This document shows, one piece after another, positions 11,068 through 21,528 of a stretch of DNA of 64,000 bases. The notes under the pieces were generated by a model that worked only from the letters and a program-made list of their open reading frames with translations, was not told the DNA's origin and made no database searches. Position 1 is the stretch's first letter. Every line of letters begins with the position of its first letter. The position numbers and the translations under genes were made by a program. Origin of the DNA: Diploscapter coronatus (taxonomy: Eukaryota; Nematoda; Chromadorea; Rhabditida; Rhabditidae); assembly GCA_964036155.1 (NCBI GenBank), contig OZ038423.1, forward strand, positions 25,187,249 through 25,251,248, read 5' to 3'.

Positions 11068-14000
11068 ATGGGAGATGTAAGTTTCTTTATTTTTACATAT
11101 ATCCTAAAGATAAACATTCTGTTATCGTAAATCTCTTTCTTATTCGGTACGATTAGAGAATGCGCTCCAATGCGAAACACGAATAATAATAGTCCACAAA
11201 CGCCTCGCTTTTGTTCATTTCCTATAATTCCTTTCCAGAAATTGTGACTTCTTTGCAAGAATGTTCAGACATTTTGCTAAAGAAAATCATCATCTTTGGA
11301 GGAGGGCGACCTTTATTCAACAGAATGGATCGTTATTCAAGAAAATCTCTGTTGAATAACGACTCACTCTGTTCCACGTCGTTATTCAACAAAATCATTT
11401 TCATTTATTTATATTAGTCAGAAATCGTAAGAATATGGGCACTCCATGTTTCTAGATTATGGTATTTTGGAGGGCGAGCGTTATTTAACAGACTTTCCGA
11501 CTGTAGCGTTATCCAACAAAGTATTAAAACTTTAAAATGAGTAATTACAAGGCATTTTACATTCATCGATGCTCATAATTCGACAAACATAAAACACGCA
11601 TTTAATATCATTCATACACAAATTTTTTTGAAGAAGAGTGAAGAGGATAACTCAGAAATTATGATCTAACATAAAAATTATAAAATGTTGAAAAATTCGA
11701 GTGTCCAACAAAATCACAGAATTTTCACAAAAACCTGCATGAAGAAATGACGAGATAATATTGCAAAAATTGCGAAAAAGACACATGAAGAAAAATCACA
11801 AAGGAATGAAAGAAAATAAAAATACGAAAGAAAGAAAAAGAATGATGAAAAAAGAAATAGAAATAAAAATGATTCAAATGGGTTTGGATGAAACATGAGC
11901 ACTCATTATTTCCAAATACTCAGCGACTTCCTTGACCACAGGGGCTTTGGCTTTGATTTTCCTGTCGAATTTGAGCATTGCTTCTGCCACTTTGTCTCTT
12001 CGTTCTGTGTTGCGCTTATTCAAAGTTCGAGTAGATTAATTGTGCTAAAATATAATGATTTGAAAGAAGAAAGAAGAAGAGGAAGAATAAAAAGATAAGC
12101 GAAAAAAGGAAAAAATAAGCGGAAAGTGAGGCGTTTATGAACGCTTATTACTCATGTTTCGATTTCTGCATTGGAGTGTATTCTCTAGTCGTACCGAATA
12201 AGAGAGATGGACGATTTACAACTGATTAGAAGAGTTTTTTTTTTTTGAGATATTAGCTCCCAAATTGGTTGATTTTTTCACCATAGGGGTCTTTTAAGAT
12301 GTTGACCAGGGATCTGAAATCAGAATGTTCCCAATTAGAGCCGTTTATGCAGGAAACCCCAAAAACCGTTTTATTTCATAGAGAAACAACGTATGCTAAT
12401 TTCTGAATTGCATAAACCGGTTTTCGGGGTTTCCTGTATAAACGGGTTTAATCAATCACTTTCTGACTTCAGATCCGTGATTAGCGTCATGGAATACCCC
12501 TATGGTGAAAAAACCAGCCAATTTGGGAGTTAACATCTGAAAAACTCCCCTACAGGGTGCGGAAAAATTATGGAGGCACCGATAAATTGAGATTTAACCC
12601 GAAATATTGAAGTAATCGAGTTCAAATTTTTAAAATAATTTATTGATAACATAACGATAAAAAATCAACTAAGAGTTTTCGAAATGGCCGCCTTTAGCGT
12701 TGATACAGGCCTTGAGTCGCTCGAGGAAGGCATCGATGACGGCACGCAACTAGTCATTGGACATTTTGTCTCATGCTTCGACAAGGAAAGACTTCAAGAA
12801 GCCGAAACTTTTGTGGGGAGTAGAGCAGGCCTTGGTCTCAAAGTATTACCAAATGGAATAATCCAATGGGTTCAAATCAGGGCTGTTGGAGGGTCATTCG
12901 GAAGAGGAGATGAAATCTGCGAAGTGAATTTTGCAGAAGGATTGAGTAGATTTTGACTTGTGGGAAGGAGCCGAATCCTGCTGAAAGCAGGAGGGACAGG
13001 ATTTAAAATGGATTTTGGTCCAGGGAATAAGAGCTTTATTTTAAATAAGATTTGATAGGTTTCGGTGTTGATCTTGGCGTTCTGGGGGACGAACACGAGG
13101 GAGGACTTTCCATGATAGGCGGTAGCCGCCCAAACCGGGATTGACTGAGGATGAGCACGTCTTCCGATCAGTTTGCCATTGGAATTAGCAGAGGAGACGT
13201 TTGGGGACAGGATGTGATCATTTTGACGATTCATGAAAAGTTCCATTGTGAATATTTCCTCATCCGAAAAAATAATCGTTTTGTAGCGTGCCGAAGAAAG
13301 CCTCTTGGGAAACTGTTGGTATCTTTCAAGTCTGTTTGACATCATTTTGTCCGTGAGTTCGTGGACTTTTTTGGATTCTGTAGGAGTTGAGTCTCAAGTC
13401 CTTCCTGATGATGGTTCTGACCGATTTTTCGTTGATTTTCAATTTTTTGCTCATTTTTCGTATGGATCTTCGGGAATTTCGTCGAATCATCTCACGAAGC
13501 TTGTCTTGTTCTGTTCCGTCCTTGCACTCCGTTTTCTGCCTCTTCCCGGACGGTCAGCAGCAGATCCAATCTCTTTGAACCGTTTTACAGTCTTCTGGAC
13601 TATCGTTCGACTGACTTTCAGCAGTTTGACGATGTCTTTCGTTTGATTCCCAGCCTGATACAATATGATGATAATAGATCGCTTTGAACTCGGCGCTACC
13701 ATTCTGAATAGAAAACCTACCAATGGTAAATAATATATGGAAATGATCACGAAATGCATGGTAATGACGAAAAAATAAAAATAGCATGTAAACTCTGCGC
13801 ACTTCGTGAAAAATCGACGCTTTAGCAAGTGCCTCCATAATTTTTCCGCACCCTGTAGTTAGGGACTTGTTTCAATGAAGATAGTGAGAAAAACACGAAA
13901 TAGCGAATTATGACAAATTAGCAGTACCTCTCTGATAGCAAAGCACTAAAAATTCGCTTGATCTAAAAGATGTTTTAGCAGAACAGTTTAATTGGAGCGC

Positions 14001-17000
14001 AAAAAGTACAGGCCGAAGCGCAGGCGGGCATAACTACTCTGATGAAGTCGAACGACATAGCACGACAAGAACGGGACAGACGGCGGCAAGAGTAGCTAAA
14101 ATTGGCGATTTATAAAAGATAGTGCGACAGATTTCAAATATTATTTTTCAAATTTTAAATGCATTATTATTTAAAAATCCTTCATCGTACTACTCTTATT
14201 AACTATCTTGAAATTCATTCGTGAAGCATTCATCATGAATTTTAGAAAAACCAACAAGCATCATGAAGCCATACACCAGTCTCAAATTGAAGCATCTTCT
14301 CAAAGAACAACGCAAATTGCTGTAAGATCAACTTCTTCAATAGTTATTCTATTGGCGTCTTTGTCATAAATGCTTTCTTTAATCAGGATGGGTATTTGGA
14401 AATCTCACAACCTGACACTATCACACTAAGTTGTGAGGTTTCCAAATTACCGCAAACCTAGGGAGAACGATCGTCAGAAGCCATTTGCGACTTCTCACAA
14501 TATATTCTCTCAAGAACTTTCCTTCTCTAACTTATCACCAGCCAAGAATATAATTTTGAGACCTTGTGTCAAACTATGATTTCGCTCTTGCAACCTATCC
14601 CTTAGTTTCTTTTCGTCTGACAGAAGTACTCCCCAGGTCTAATTACCCTTTATATAAATTGCCGATAAAATAGTTATATGATTTTTTGAATATCCCCTAG
14701 GTCAAACAATTCACAATATATCTGGGAGTAGGGTTGCATAGGCTAAATTTGGTGCCAAAATATGTAGCTTGATTTGCTGATTATTTTGATACCATATTTA
14801 CCCCCTACCCTCTCCTTATCCATTTTTTACTATTTGAAATTTTTTAACCTACGAGCGTTATTCAAACTACAAGGCCTACGGGCTACAGAGTATTTAACAA
14901 GCCACTATAATTTTTTTATCACATATAGCCATTCAGGACAAAACAAGCGCAATCAACACCGCGAGACAAGAACGAGATATAGCTCAACAAAAGAATGATG
15001 AGAAACTGAACAAGTTGGAGACCGATGGGAAGATGCGTCAGGATGGGTTGAAGGCTGATCAGCAGACCAGAATAAACGAGATAAAAGTACAAGCAGCGGA
15101 ACAGGCTACCGAACAGAAAGGTATGAGAATCAGAACCGTAAATTCTCACTTGTTCTTGTTAGTCGTGTTAAAAGTCCTGTTCAATATATACCAATCATTA
15201 AAAAAATCATTCAGAACTGCTTAATGAGGAAATGCATAGTCAGCGGCAAGGAATGGCAGCCCAGGATAACGCTCATCAGCAGATAATGGTCGATACTAAA
15301 AGTGCTCACAATGACCAGAAGTCCGTAATAGACAAATCATTTGAATCAACTCAGTGAATTTAGGTTGAAACAAAACACTGACCTCGAAGCGAAAAAACTG
15401 GAAGTTACCGAAACAAAAAATCTTTTTAAGGAGGAAGAAAGAGACGAAAAGAAACAATTGGTATCATTACTGTTGGATCATAGTAGGAAATATTGAAATT
15501 CAGGAATTGGAGAAGCGGGAAATTGCTCGGGAGAAGTTGGCAGCTCAGAAGGATCAGATTAGCATGCAGATCAAATATCTCGAATACTACCAGACGATGT
15601 GCAAGACGAAGGATGCGGAGAGTTATTATACAGATGTAAGCAATTTTTACCGAAAGAAGTATTGTCGATTGTAAACGAGGTGTCCATTGCTTAGTGCCCT
15701 TCGCAACAGGAAGGTGCGAAACGCGTCGCGTCCTCATGCGTTGCGGCTTCCATTGTGAAAAGCATTTTTCACACAAAATTCTCATTATTTTTTATTTTCT
15801 GTCGAAGAAAATCATTAAAAGTGTTCAAATTTCAATAAATCTTTTAGAAATCGCTAAAAAACGAGATGAAAGAGCAAATTTCCACTTAACACTCGATAAT
15901 CTAATCACAATTAGCATTAATTTTCAGTAATTAGCAGATAGTTATGAAATTTCGACAGAAAATAAAAAATAATGAGAATTTTGTGTGAAAAATGCTTTTC
16001 ACAATGGAAGCCGCAACGCATGAGGACGCGACGCGTTTCGCACCTTCCTGTTGCGAAGGGCACTAAGCAATGGACACCTCGTTTACAATCGACAATACCA
16101 ACACTGAGCATATCATTTAGAACATCGTTCCGTCAGTGGCAAGTGCCAATAATTGTGTTACTGTTGTCGAATCGGTCATCGGAAACGTCAGCCAAATTTA
16201 TTATAACATGACTTAGGCAGACTTTAAGTCAGAATGAGAAATTTTAGGGGAGAGGGTACGCAAGAAGAAATTTTTCTAACAAAAAAATTATACACAAAGG
16301 GGTTTACAAGAGAATTTTCGAGGAATATCTGGCTTAATAAAGATACGCACGTTGATTTTGGCAATAGCTCTGCCTAGGGTTAATCATAATTGGGCAGAAA
16401 AATGTGAATACTTTAGGCTCGTAGGATCGTTACAGAATGTAAGAATAAATTCGACAATGTAAGTGGGGTCGATGAATTCGCTTGATAGTTATCATTTTTA
16501 GGATTACAAGAAAGTGTCCGGGCAGATCTGTAACTTTACTACGGTAAGTAGTATTTTAAACGTGCCATAAATATGTTCGCACATCTTAAAGTCCGCGTGC
16601 GAACAAGCACTGACAAATTTGGACATTGGTCGCTGTAGCATCACTTCCCGAGCAGTTGAATCGCTCAAGAAGCTATCCCACGGTCTGACCAAGAAGGAAC
16701 GAGAAGATTTCATAGTAGGATCACACAGTAGATAATCAAAATAGAGATATATCTCAGGAGGCGCTCTACGACCTTGAAGATGCAGAGAATAAGCTGCGAA
16801 AATTGTGCGAGCAGATGAAAAATAACGTGGTGAGAGTTAGTTGTAATAATAAGGGTTTGTCACAAATGGTTTTCACTTCATAAAGAACCCACAACTGGAT
16901 ATTAAAGATTCTTTTTCATAGCATAAACTATTTCAGGAATACCAATCTAGCTTCGATGAGCTGAATGAGCTAATTAAGAACATCGATAATGTGGCGTTGG

Positions 17001-17218
17001 AAATGCTCCGTAAGCGAATTCGCGCCATTCCCGCAGAAGAGAGCGTCGCCAAAGCCAGAGAAAAAACAGCGGTATTAAACTTATTGCAACGACTTTGTTT
17101 ACATCATTCAATTCAGGAATTAATGACCGAATTGGGCGACATCAACGAGAATCTACACGATCTGGAGAAAATCCTTCCACTTACCGCTCCTAGTACTAAA
17201 CCCGCCTTGAAACAATAA
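11068..17218 (+). CDS. coiled-coil protein A with predicted N-myristoylation site
   Basis: Exons 11068-11076, 13979-14091, 14246-14321, 14937-15120, 15215-15320, 15364-15460, 15504-15635, 16502-16543, 16592-16714, 16758-16829, 16937-17071, 17117-17218 give 1191 nt (396 aa). The N terminus reads MGDQNS, matching the MGxxxS N-myristoylation pattern. Residues of about 15-250 are a charged Gln/Lys/Glu coiled coil. The C terminus is a helical, Cys-containing region ending in LEKILPLTAPSTKPALKQ. The first intron is 2.9 kb and holds a mariner element; a later intron holds a 440-bp perfect palindrome. It belongs to the local family with loci B-F. The function is not recognised. The tiny first exon and the intron at 15321-15363 (donor GTCCGT) are the weakest points. 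Confidence 0.7.
12231..12550. repeat. palindromic foldback element
   Basis: The left arm, with GCTCCCAAATTGGTTGATTT and TTCACCATAGGGGT, is the imperfect reverse complement of the right arm ACCCCTATGGTGAA...CCAATTTGGGAGTTAA. Inner blocks also pair (GCATAAACCGGTTTTCGGGGTTTCCTGTAT against GCAGGAAACCCC). The right end lies directly against the target TA of the mariner element at 12553. Confidence 0.8.
12553..13855. mobile_element. mariner-family transposon, 1303 bp
   Basis: Perfect 27-bp terminal inverted repeats (12553-12579 and 13829-13855, outer end CAGGGTGCGGAAAAATTATG) are flanked on both sides by the TA target duplication (12551-12552, 13856-13857). The length and the internal minus-strand transposase remnant are typical of mariner. 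It lies in the first intron of coiled-coil gene A. Intact ends with a dead transposase mean it could only have moved, or still move, in trans. Confidence 0.93.
12669..13680 (-). pseudogene. mariner transposase, frameshifted
   Basis: On the minus strand a helix-turn-helix region (around 13520-13660, with DIVKLLKVSRTIVQKTVKRF) is followed, in another frame, by a second DNA-binding part. A DDE-region segment follows with FSDEEIFTMELFMNRQND and the family hallmark GRRAHPQSIPVWAA...GKSSLVFVP, then SPDLNPLDYSIW and RLKACINAKGGHFE near the C terminus. These blocks fall in different frames with internal stops, so no full transposase is encoded. Confidence 0.85.
14455..14640. repeat. diverged CCTAGG-family palindromic element
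   Basis: CCTAGGGAGAACGATCGTCAGA at one end and TCTGACAGAAGTACTCCCCAGG at the other echo the 10301-10404 palindrome, but with about 100 bp of extra sequence in the middle. It lies in intron 3 of gene A. Confidence 0.55.
14690..14870. repeat. dispersed repeat shared with malt-1 intron
   Basis: The block GGCTAAATTTGGTGCCAAAATATG...TGCTGATTATTTTGATACCA...CCCCCTACCCTCTCC is closely similar to about 46400-46550 (GGCTATAAATCTGATACCAAAATATG...TGCTGATCATTTTGATGCTA). Purine-rich and pyrimidine-rich ends (GGGTAGGG/CCCCTACC) suggest a short inverted-repeat element. Confidence 0.6.
15659..16098. repeat. perfect long palindrome / foldback element in intron of gene A
   Basis: Arms 15659-15806 and 15951-16098 (148 bp each) are reverse complements with no difference that I see; both arms even translate to the same peptide on opposite strands. 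The spacer is 144 bp. The outermost bases GTATTGTCGATTG leave a TA at each end, compatible with a TA target duplication. Perfect arms imply recent insertion or gene conversion. Confidence 0.9.
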
Positions 17219-17223
17219 AGCTT

Positions 17224-17244
17224 GTCGCAAACCATCTTTGCGAC
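17224..17244 (+). terminator. hairpin just after gene A stop codon
   Basis: GTCGCAAA-CCATC-TTTGCGAC forms an 8-bp perfect stem with a 5-nt loop, followed by a run of T. It starts 6 nt after the TAA of gene A. Its role in 3' end formation is only inferred. Confidence 0.35.
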
Positions 17245-17332
17245 TTTTTTTCTGTTTTTAGAAACATTTTGTATATATGATGATTAATTTAATGTTAAAC
17301 AATTGGACATGCCTAATAAAGACATTCCAATA

Positions 17333-17987
17333 TATAAGACGTTATTTAATAAAAAGTTTTCTATAGAGGGGGGTGGTACCCAAGAAGTTGACCCTCAAAT
17401 TTTGAGCTAATTTTTTGTTCCTGGGGGTTTTCGACCACGCTGATAACGAATCTGACGGTTAAAACCCGATCCAACCACTTGTTCCGCATGTTCCGGAAGG
17501 TCCGCATCCAGTCGTTCCGAAAAATTCTATTTTCGTTATTCTGTATGGGAAAAATTCAAATTTAGTATCAAAATGCTTGCAGAGATCATCTGAGTACGAT
17601 TCTGAAAAGACCTCGTCGAAATAACACCAAATAAGAAAGTTATTATGGACATAGTGAAACATGGAAAATGTCATATCGATGTTTCGCTTTTTAAAATTTT
17701 CTATTTTTTAAAAGTGCCAGATTCCTTGAGTTATTTATGTTGAGAAGTGGTCCAGGTCTTCTAGCTTCTGAAACACCTGACCGTTTTCCTATAGACTGCC
17801 CGCTAGCGGAGAAATGCCACTTCTTCGAAGAGTTGTCATAACTCATTTTTGCCTAAATTTGATTTTAAAATTCATAACTCCCAGAATTCTAGACCAAATT
17901 TGGTCATTCTTTTTTTATTGAACAGCATTTAATCCATAGATTATTAGGCAATAAAAAAAACTCAATTTTTATAAATAACGTCTTATA
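17333..17987. mobile_element. non-autonomous TIR element, full copy (family R1)
   Basis: The ends TATAAGACGTTATTT...AAATAACGTCTTATA form about 24-bp terminal inverted repeats. The interior (GGGTGGTACCCAAGAAGTTG ... GACTGCCCGCTAGCG) recurs at about 24630-25085 (reverse orientation) and 32205-32740 (same orientation). A short open frame (MTFSMFHYVH...) is present in all three copies but looks non-coding. No transposase is visible. Confidence 0.8.
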
Positions 17988-19939
17988 TGTGAAAATCAGC
18001 CAAATCGACGAACCCCTGTTCCGCACCCTTTCTTTATGACTTTGATTTTTCCTGATATCCACTCTTAAGTTTGCCCAGAATATTCAAAACGAATGATAGA
18101 ACCTAAAATGATGAGTTGAAATGAAAAAGTTGTGAAAAATTATAATCCCGAATCTGATGCCTGAATTACTGTACTGTATGTTATGAACTTGAAGCTAATA
18201 TCTGGAAGACTACGAACTTCCAAGCTATGAATTGTCCAGGCTGCCAAACAATGTGATTTTAGTCTGAGTTATGACCTAGATTACTGTATGTCTTGTATTT
18301 TCCTCACCCCACGTGGTTTTCAAACAAAAATAAAACTTTTAAAATATGTCATACGGTTTCCAGGTTATCCGTAATTATCCTGTAATTTTTGGCAATGTGA
18401 CTACTCTGGAAAATATTGCAGAGATTGTGCAGAAGTTATTTCCTTGCTGCGCCACTGTTCCGCAGCATGGAAACAACCTCTGCAATATTTTCCAGAGATA
18501 ATGGAGATATACTGCGTGCTCACTTTTTACGACTATTGCAAAGGTCCGATATTTATTGTCCTGGCTTCGTCGCCTCTGATATCACATAGAACGATATTAA
18601 GGTAATTACAACAATTTATATAATATCAATTATTCCCCCATAAGTAGTAATTTAATTAAATATTAGCGCATATTCATTTACATTTGAATACAATTCCAAG
18701 AATAAGTATAAAATATGTGAAATGTGTATATTATGAAATAATAATTCGTTATCCAATTTTCTGCACAATATTCATATTAGATTGTCTGTTTTATTACCCT
18801 CGATAACGAATCTTTACCATATTTATTTGTGTTATCAGAGAAGAAAGCTCACATCATCTATGCTTTATGTTTAAAGGGTAAACTGAATTGATTGCATCAG
18901 AAAGAAGGAATCATAAAATATAAATTTAAGATGCAGTCTGTATAAGACTCAAGCTTCCTATAGAGGGGTATGGAACAAAAAAGTAAAATTAGTCAAATAA
19001 GCTGAAACTTGGCGAATAAGTTTCTATTGGACCCAATAACCACTCGCACTAATTAGTTTTTCGAGTTAATTAACATAATTACCGTAATCAATTATGCTAA
19101 TTAATTTTCCAAATTCGCATATTCATGGGTCAATATGGGGCTCATTCGACTCAGAAATTTACATTGGTAACGAATATTTTTATATTTTAGCTGATTTAAT
19201 GGTTTTATCATTAATTCCAACTGATAAGCGGTTGATAGTCATAGAGAAGAAAATAATTTAAAATTTAATTCAGAAATCATTAATACAAAACGATAAACTA
19301 TCTTTGAATTCTAATTTTGATTTAGAATTGGCGAAGACAATGGTCGAGCGAAGGGTCTGCGTTAGCAGGCGCTGAGTGAAGTCCTTGATAAGCCAAATTT
19401 TCATTTAAATTAGGGATGGATTTTGAGGTTCTAAAAAAGCTTTTCATTATTGATATAGGATTTGGAAATTGGATCTCTGAAAATCGACTACTACATTATT
19501 GAACTTTAGCAATTACCCCCTTAAAATTTTCATTGGAGCGGACTTTCAAGAAGGTCGATTTTTAGTCATATCAACGATCTCCGCGAGACTGGTCATATAT
19601 TGCATTATTTTTTGTTATTGTTTTTCGCATATCGTTGGTATGAATTTTTGAGAGGTTTTTCTCTGCGCTTAGACCTGCTAAAATATTAACATCTCACATT
19701 TGTTAGGGCTACATCTTAGATCACGCTAACTTTTCATCACTCCAAAGGCATTTTCAGCTCATTGAGTATTTTCTCTGACTTATATAATTTGCCAATAAAA
19801 TGAATTTATTCTGTTAGTTCGAATTGGTAATGAGAATATTATGTAGAAGCAGTATTTTGTTATTCAATAGCAAGATTTGACGGATTTGAAGGGGATGTAG
19901 CCATCTAAGTTTATATGATCATAAAGTAATTCAAGATGG
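17988..19939. other. gene-free interval with repeat fragments
   Basis: It contains a half copy (17992-18075) of the palindrome seen at 34021-34191 and the hairpin at 18404-18496. I see no coding frame with splice support. A block near 18955-18980 resembles the left edge of family R1 (CTATAGAGGGG). Confidence 0.5.
18404..18496. repeat. imperfect hairpin
   Basis: CTCTGGAAAATATTGCAGAG pairs with CTCTGCAATATTTTCCAGAG about 55 bp later. Inner blocks GTTATTTCC and GCTGCG also pair with CGCAGC and GGAAACAAC, giving a long near-continuous stem. Confidence 0.75.
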
Positions 19940-21276
19940 TCAGATTGCCTGAAGTGCAGCTCTCGCTGCATCATCATTCGTGATGTTTACCATGTTCAGA
20001 CCATTGAAGCTTTCCAGCATCGCCTTAGAGTTCTCTAGAAGCTCTGGCATTAACTCTCGAATGGTTTTCAGATTAAGCTGAAACTTGTTAATCATCACTT
20101 ATCCGAAGAGATAGATTTCTTACATCACTTTTCAACTTTCTGTGAATATCCATTAGTCTAGAAGCGGTCTTCTGCGCGTTCTTGAAAGTCTCCTGAAATT
20201 ATCATCGAGATTCAGAAGTTTTTCTTCCGAACCTTCAAATTCTCCTGTCTCAGCTCAGCAACGTCTTTATTCACGCTGAAGCTTCTCTGGAGCATCAAGT
20301 TGACGTCATGATCCAGATTCTGACCAAAACCAGGCGAGAGAATCTTCTTGATGTTAGCAAGCTTCATCTGAATTTCCATTTCAGTATTTCTTCTTCAAAC
20401 ATTCTAAACCTTGATATTCGCCTCCATCTCTTCATCCAATTTCTTGCCTTCAATGTTATTGACGAACCTTCCCAAGTCTCTCACTGCGTCCTCAAGCTTA
20501 TTCGCGTTTTCTTTGTTTCTTTGGACCTAAAAATCAAACATCTTGCGTGAGGATGAACACTGTCTCACAATCAAATTGTACTCTCCTCGACAGTTCTTTT
20601 CGTTGTTGGCAGTTTGGATGTCTACCAAGCCTCCGATCATCCTGTCCCCAAAGGCTTGGCAGTCGACCATCAGATCAGTCCTGACATACTCGGCAGATTT
20701 CTGGAGAAAAAGAGCTTTGAAAAAACAATAATTTCACTTACAATACTGTTCCTCATCCCACTTACTTCATTCTTATGATCTGCTTCCAAAGATTTCCTCC
20801 TTTTCGAATTCTTTCATGTCAGCTTCAAACTGCTTCCGCTCGTTTTCTTCAGCTGCGTCAAAGTTCCTGAACCAAAGAAAATCCACGAACCTAGGAGAAA
20901 TTTAAACAAGGTAAAATCTACCTCATCTTCTGATTGAATTCATCCTCAGCCGATTTTATTCTCTCCTTCATCAGGGTGGATTGAGTAGCTTCCTTAAATG
21001 GACATATATGAAGATGTACGGTAAGAAAATGTATCCTACCTCATTCATCCTCTTAGTTTCATTTTCATTGAACTTCCCTTGCAGTTGAACCTTCTTCCTG
21101 CTATATTCATCCTGCAGCTGTACGCTTTTCCTGAAATAATTTTCTCGTCATTATCAGACGAATCGCCTTACTTCCGACTGCTTGATGGCATCATCAAATT
21201 GCCCTCTTCACTTCTCCCGCAGTCTACCCCTTTCCATTCTAGCACTATTCGCATTGGTACTTTGACTTTCTCCCAT
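19940..21276 (-). pseudogene. coiled-coil locus D, MGxxxS start, disabled
   Basis: The minus strand shows the family layout: a start MGESQSTNANSARMERGRL, then coiled-coil exons, and a C-terminal exon (20077-19940) ending IRELMPELLENSKAM...ALQAI. Good downstream exons are 20700-20569, 20526-20410, 20367-20233, 20192-20124 and 20077-19940. The 5' part is broken. The first exon hits an in-frame TGA soon after LREK, its phase does not fit the next exon, and the exon near 20868-20742 needs a frameshift between FEADMKEFEKE and SLEADHKNEVSGM. Splice sites survive, so the decay is recent, or the breaks could be assembly errors. Confidence 0.65.
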
Positions 21277-21528
21277 CAAATCTGAAAACGATCAAGTTTT
21301 CAAAACGAACAATAACTGCAAATATTATGGACGATGACCAATAATTTCGAGAAAAAAAGTTTAGGTGATAAATGATTTATTCCAGGCACAATGTAAATAT
21401 AGCATGCTCTGACGAATATTGTGAATACTCAAATTTAGCAATGGTAAAATCATATTGTGGGCGTCCATAACATGAATAGCATGTAGCAATAAGAAAAGGA
21501 GAGAAAGGTATATGTACAAATGGTATGA

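Noticed and set aside
12684..12956. Plus-strand open frame inside the mariner
   Set aside because: It is antisense to the transposase C-terminal region.
17459..17674. Short frame (MTFSMFHYVH...) found in three places
   Set aside because: It is part of the R1 repeat in all copies, with no motif or codon conservation suggesting a protein.
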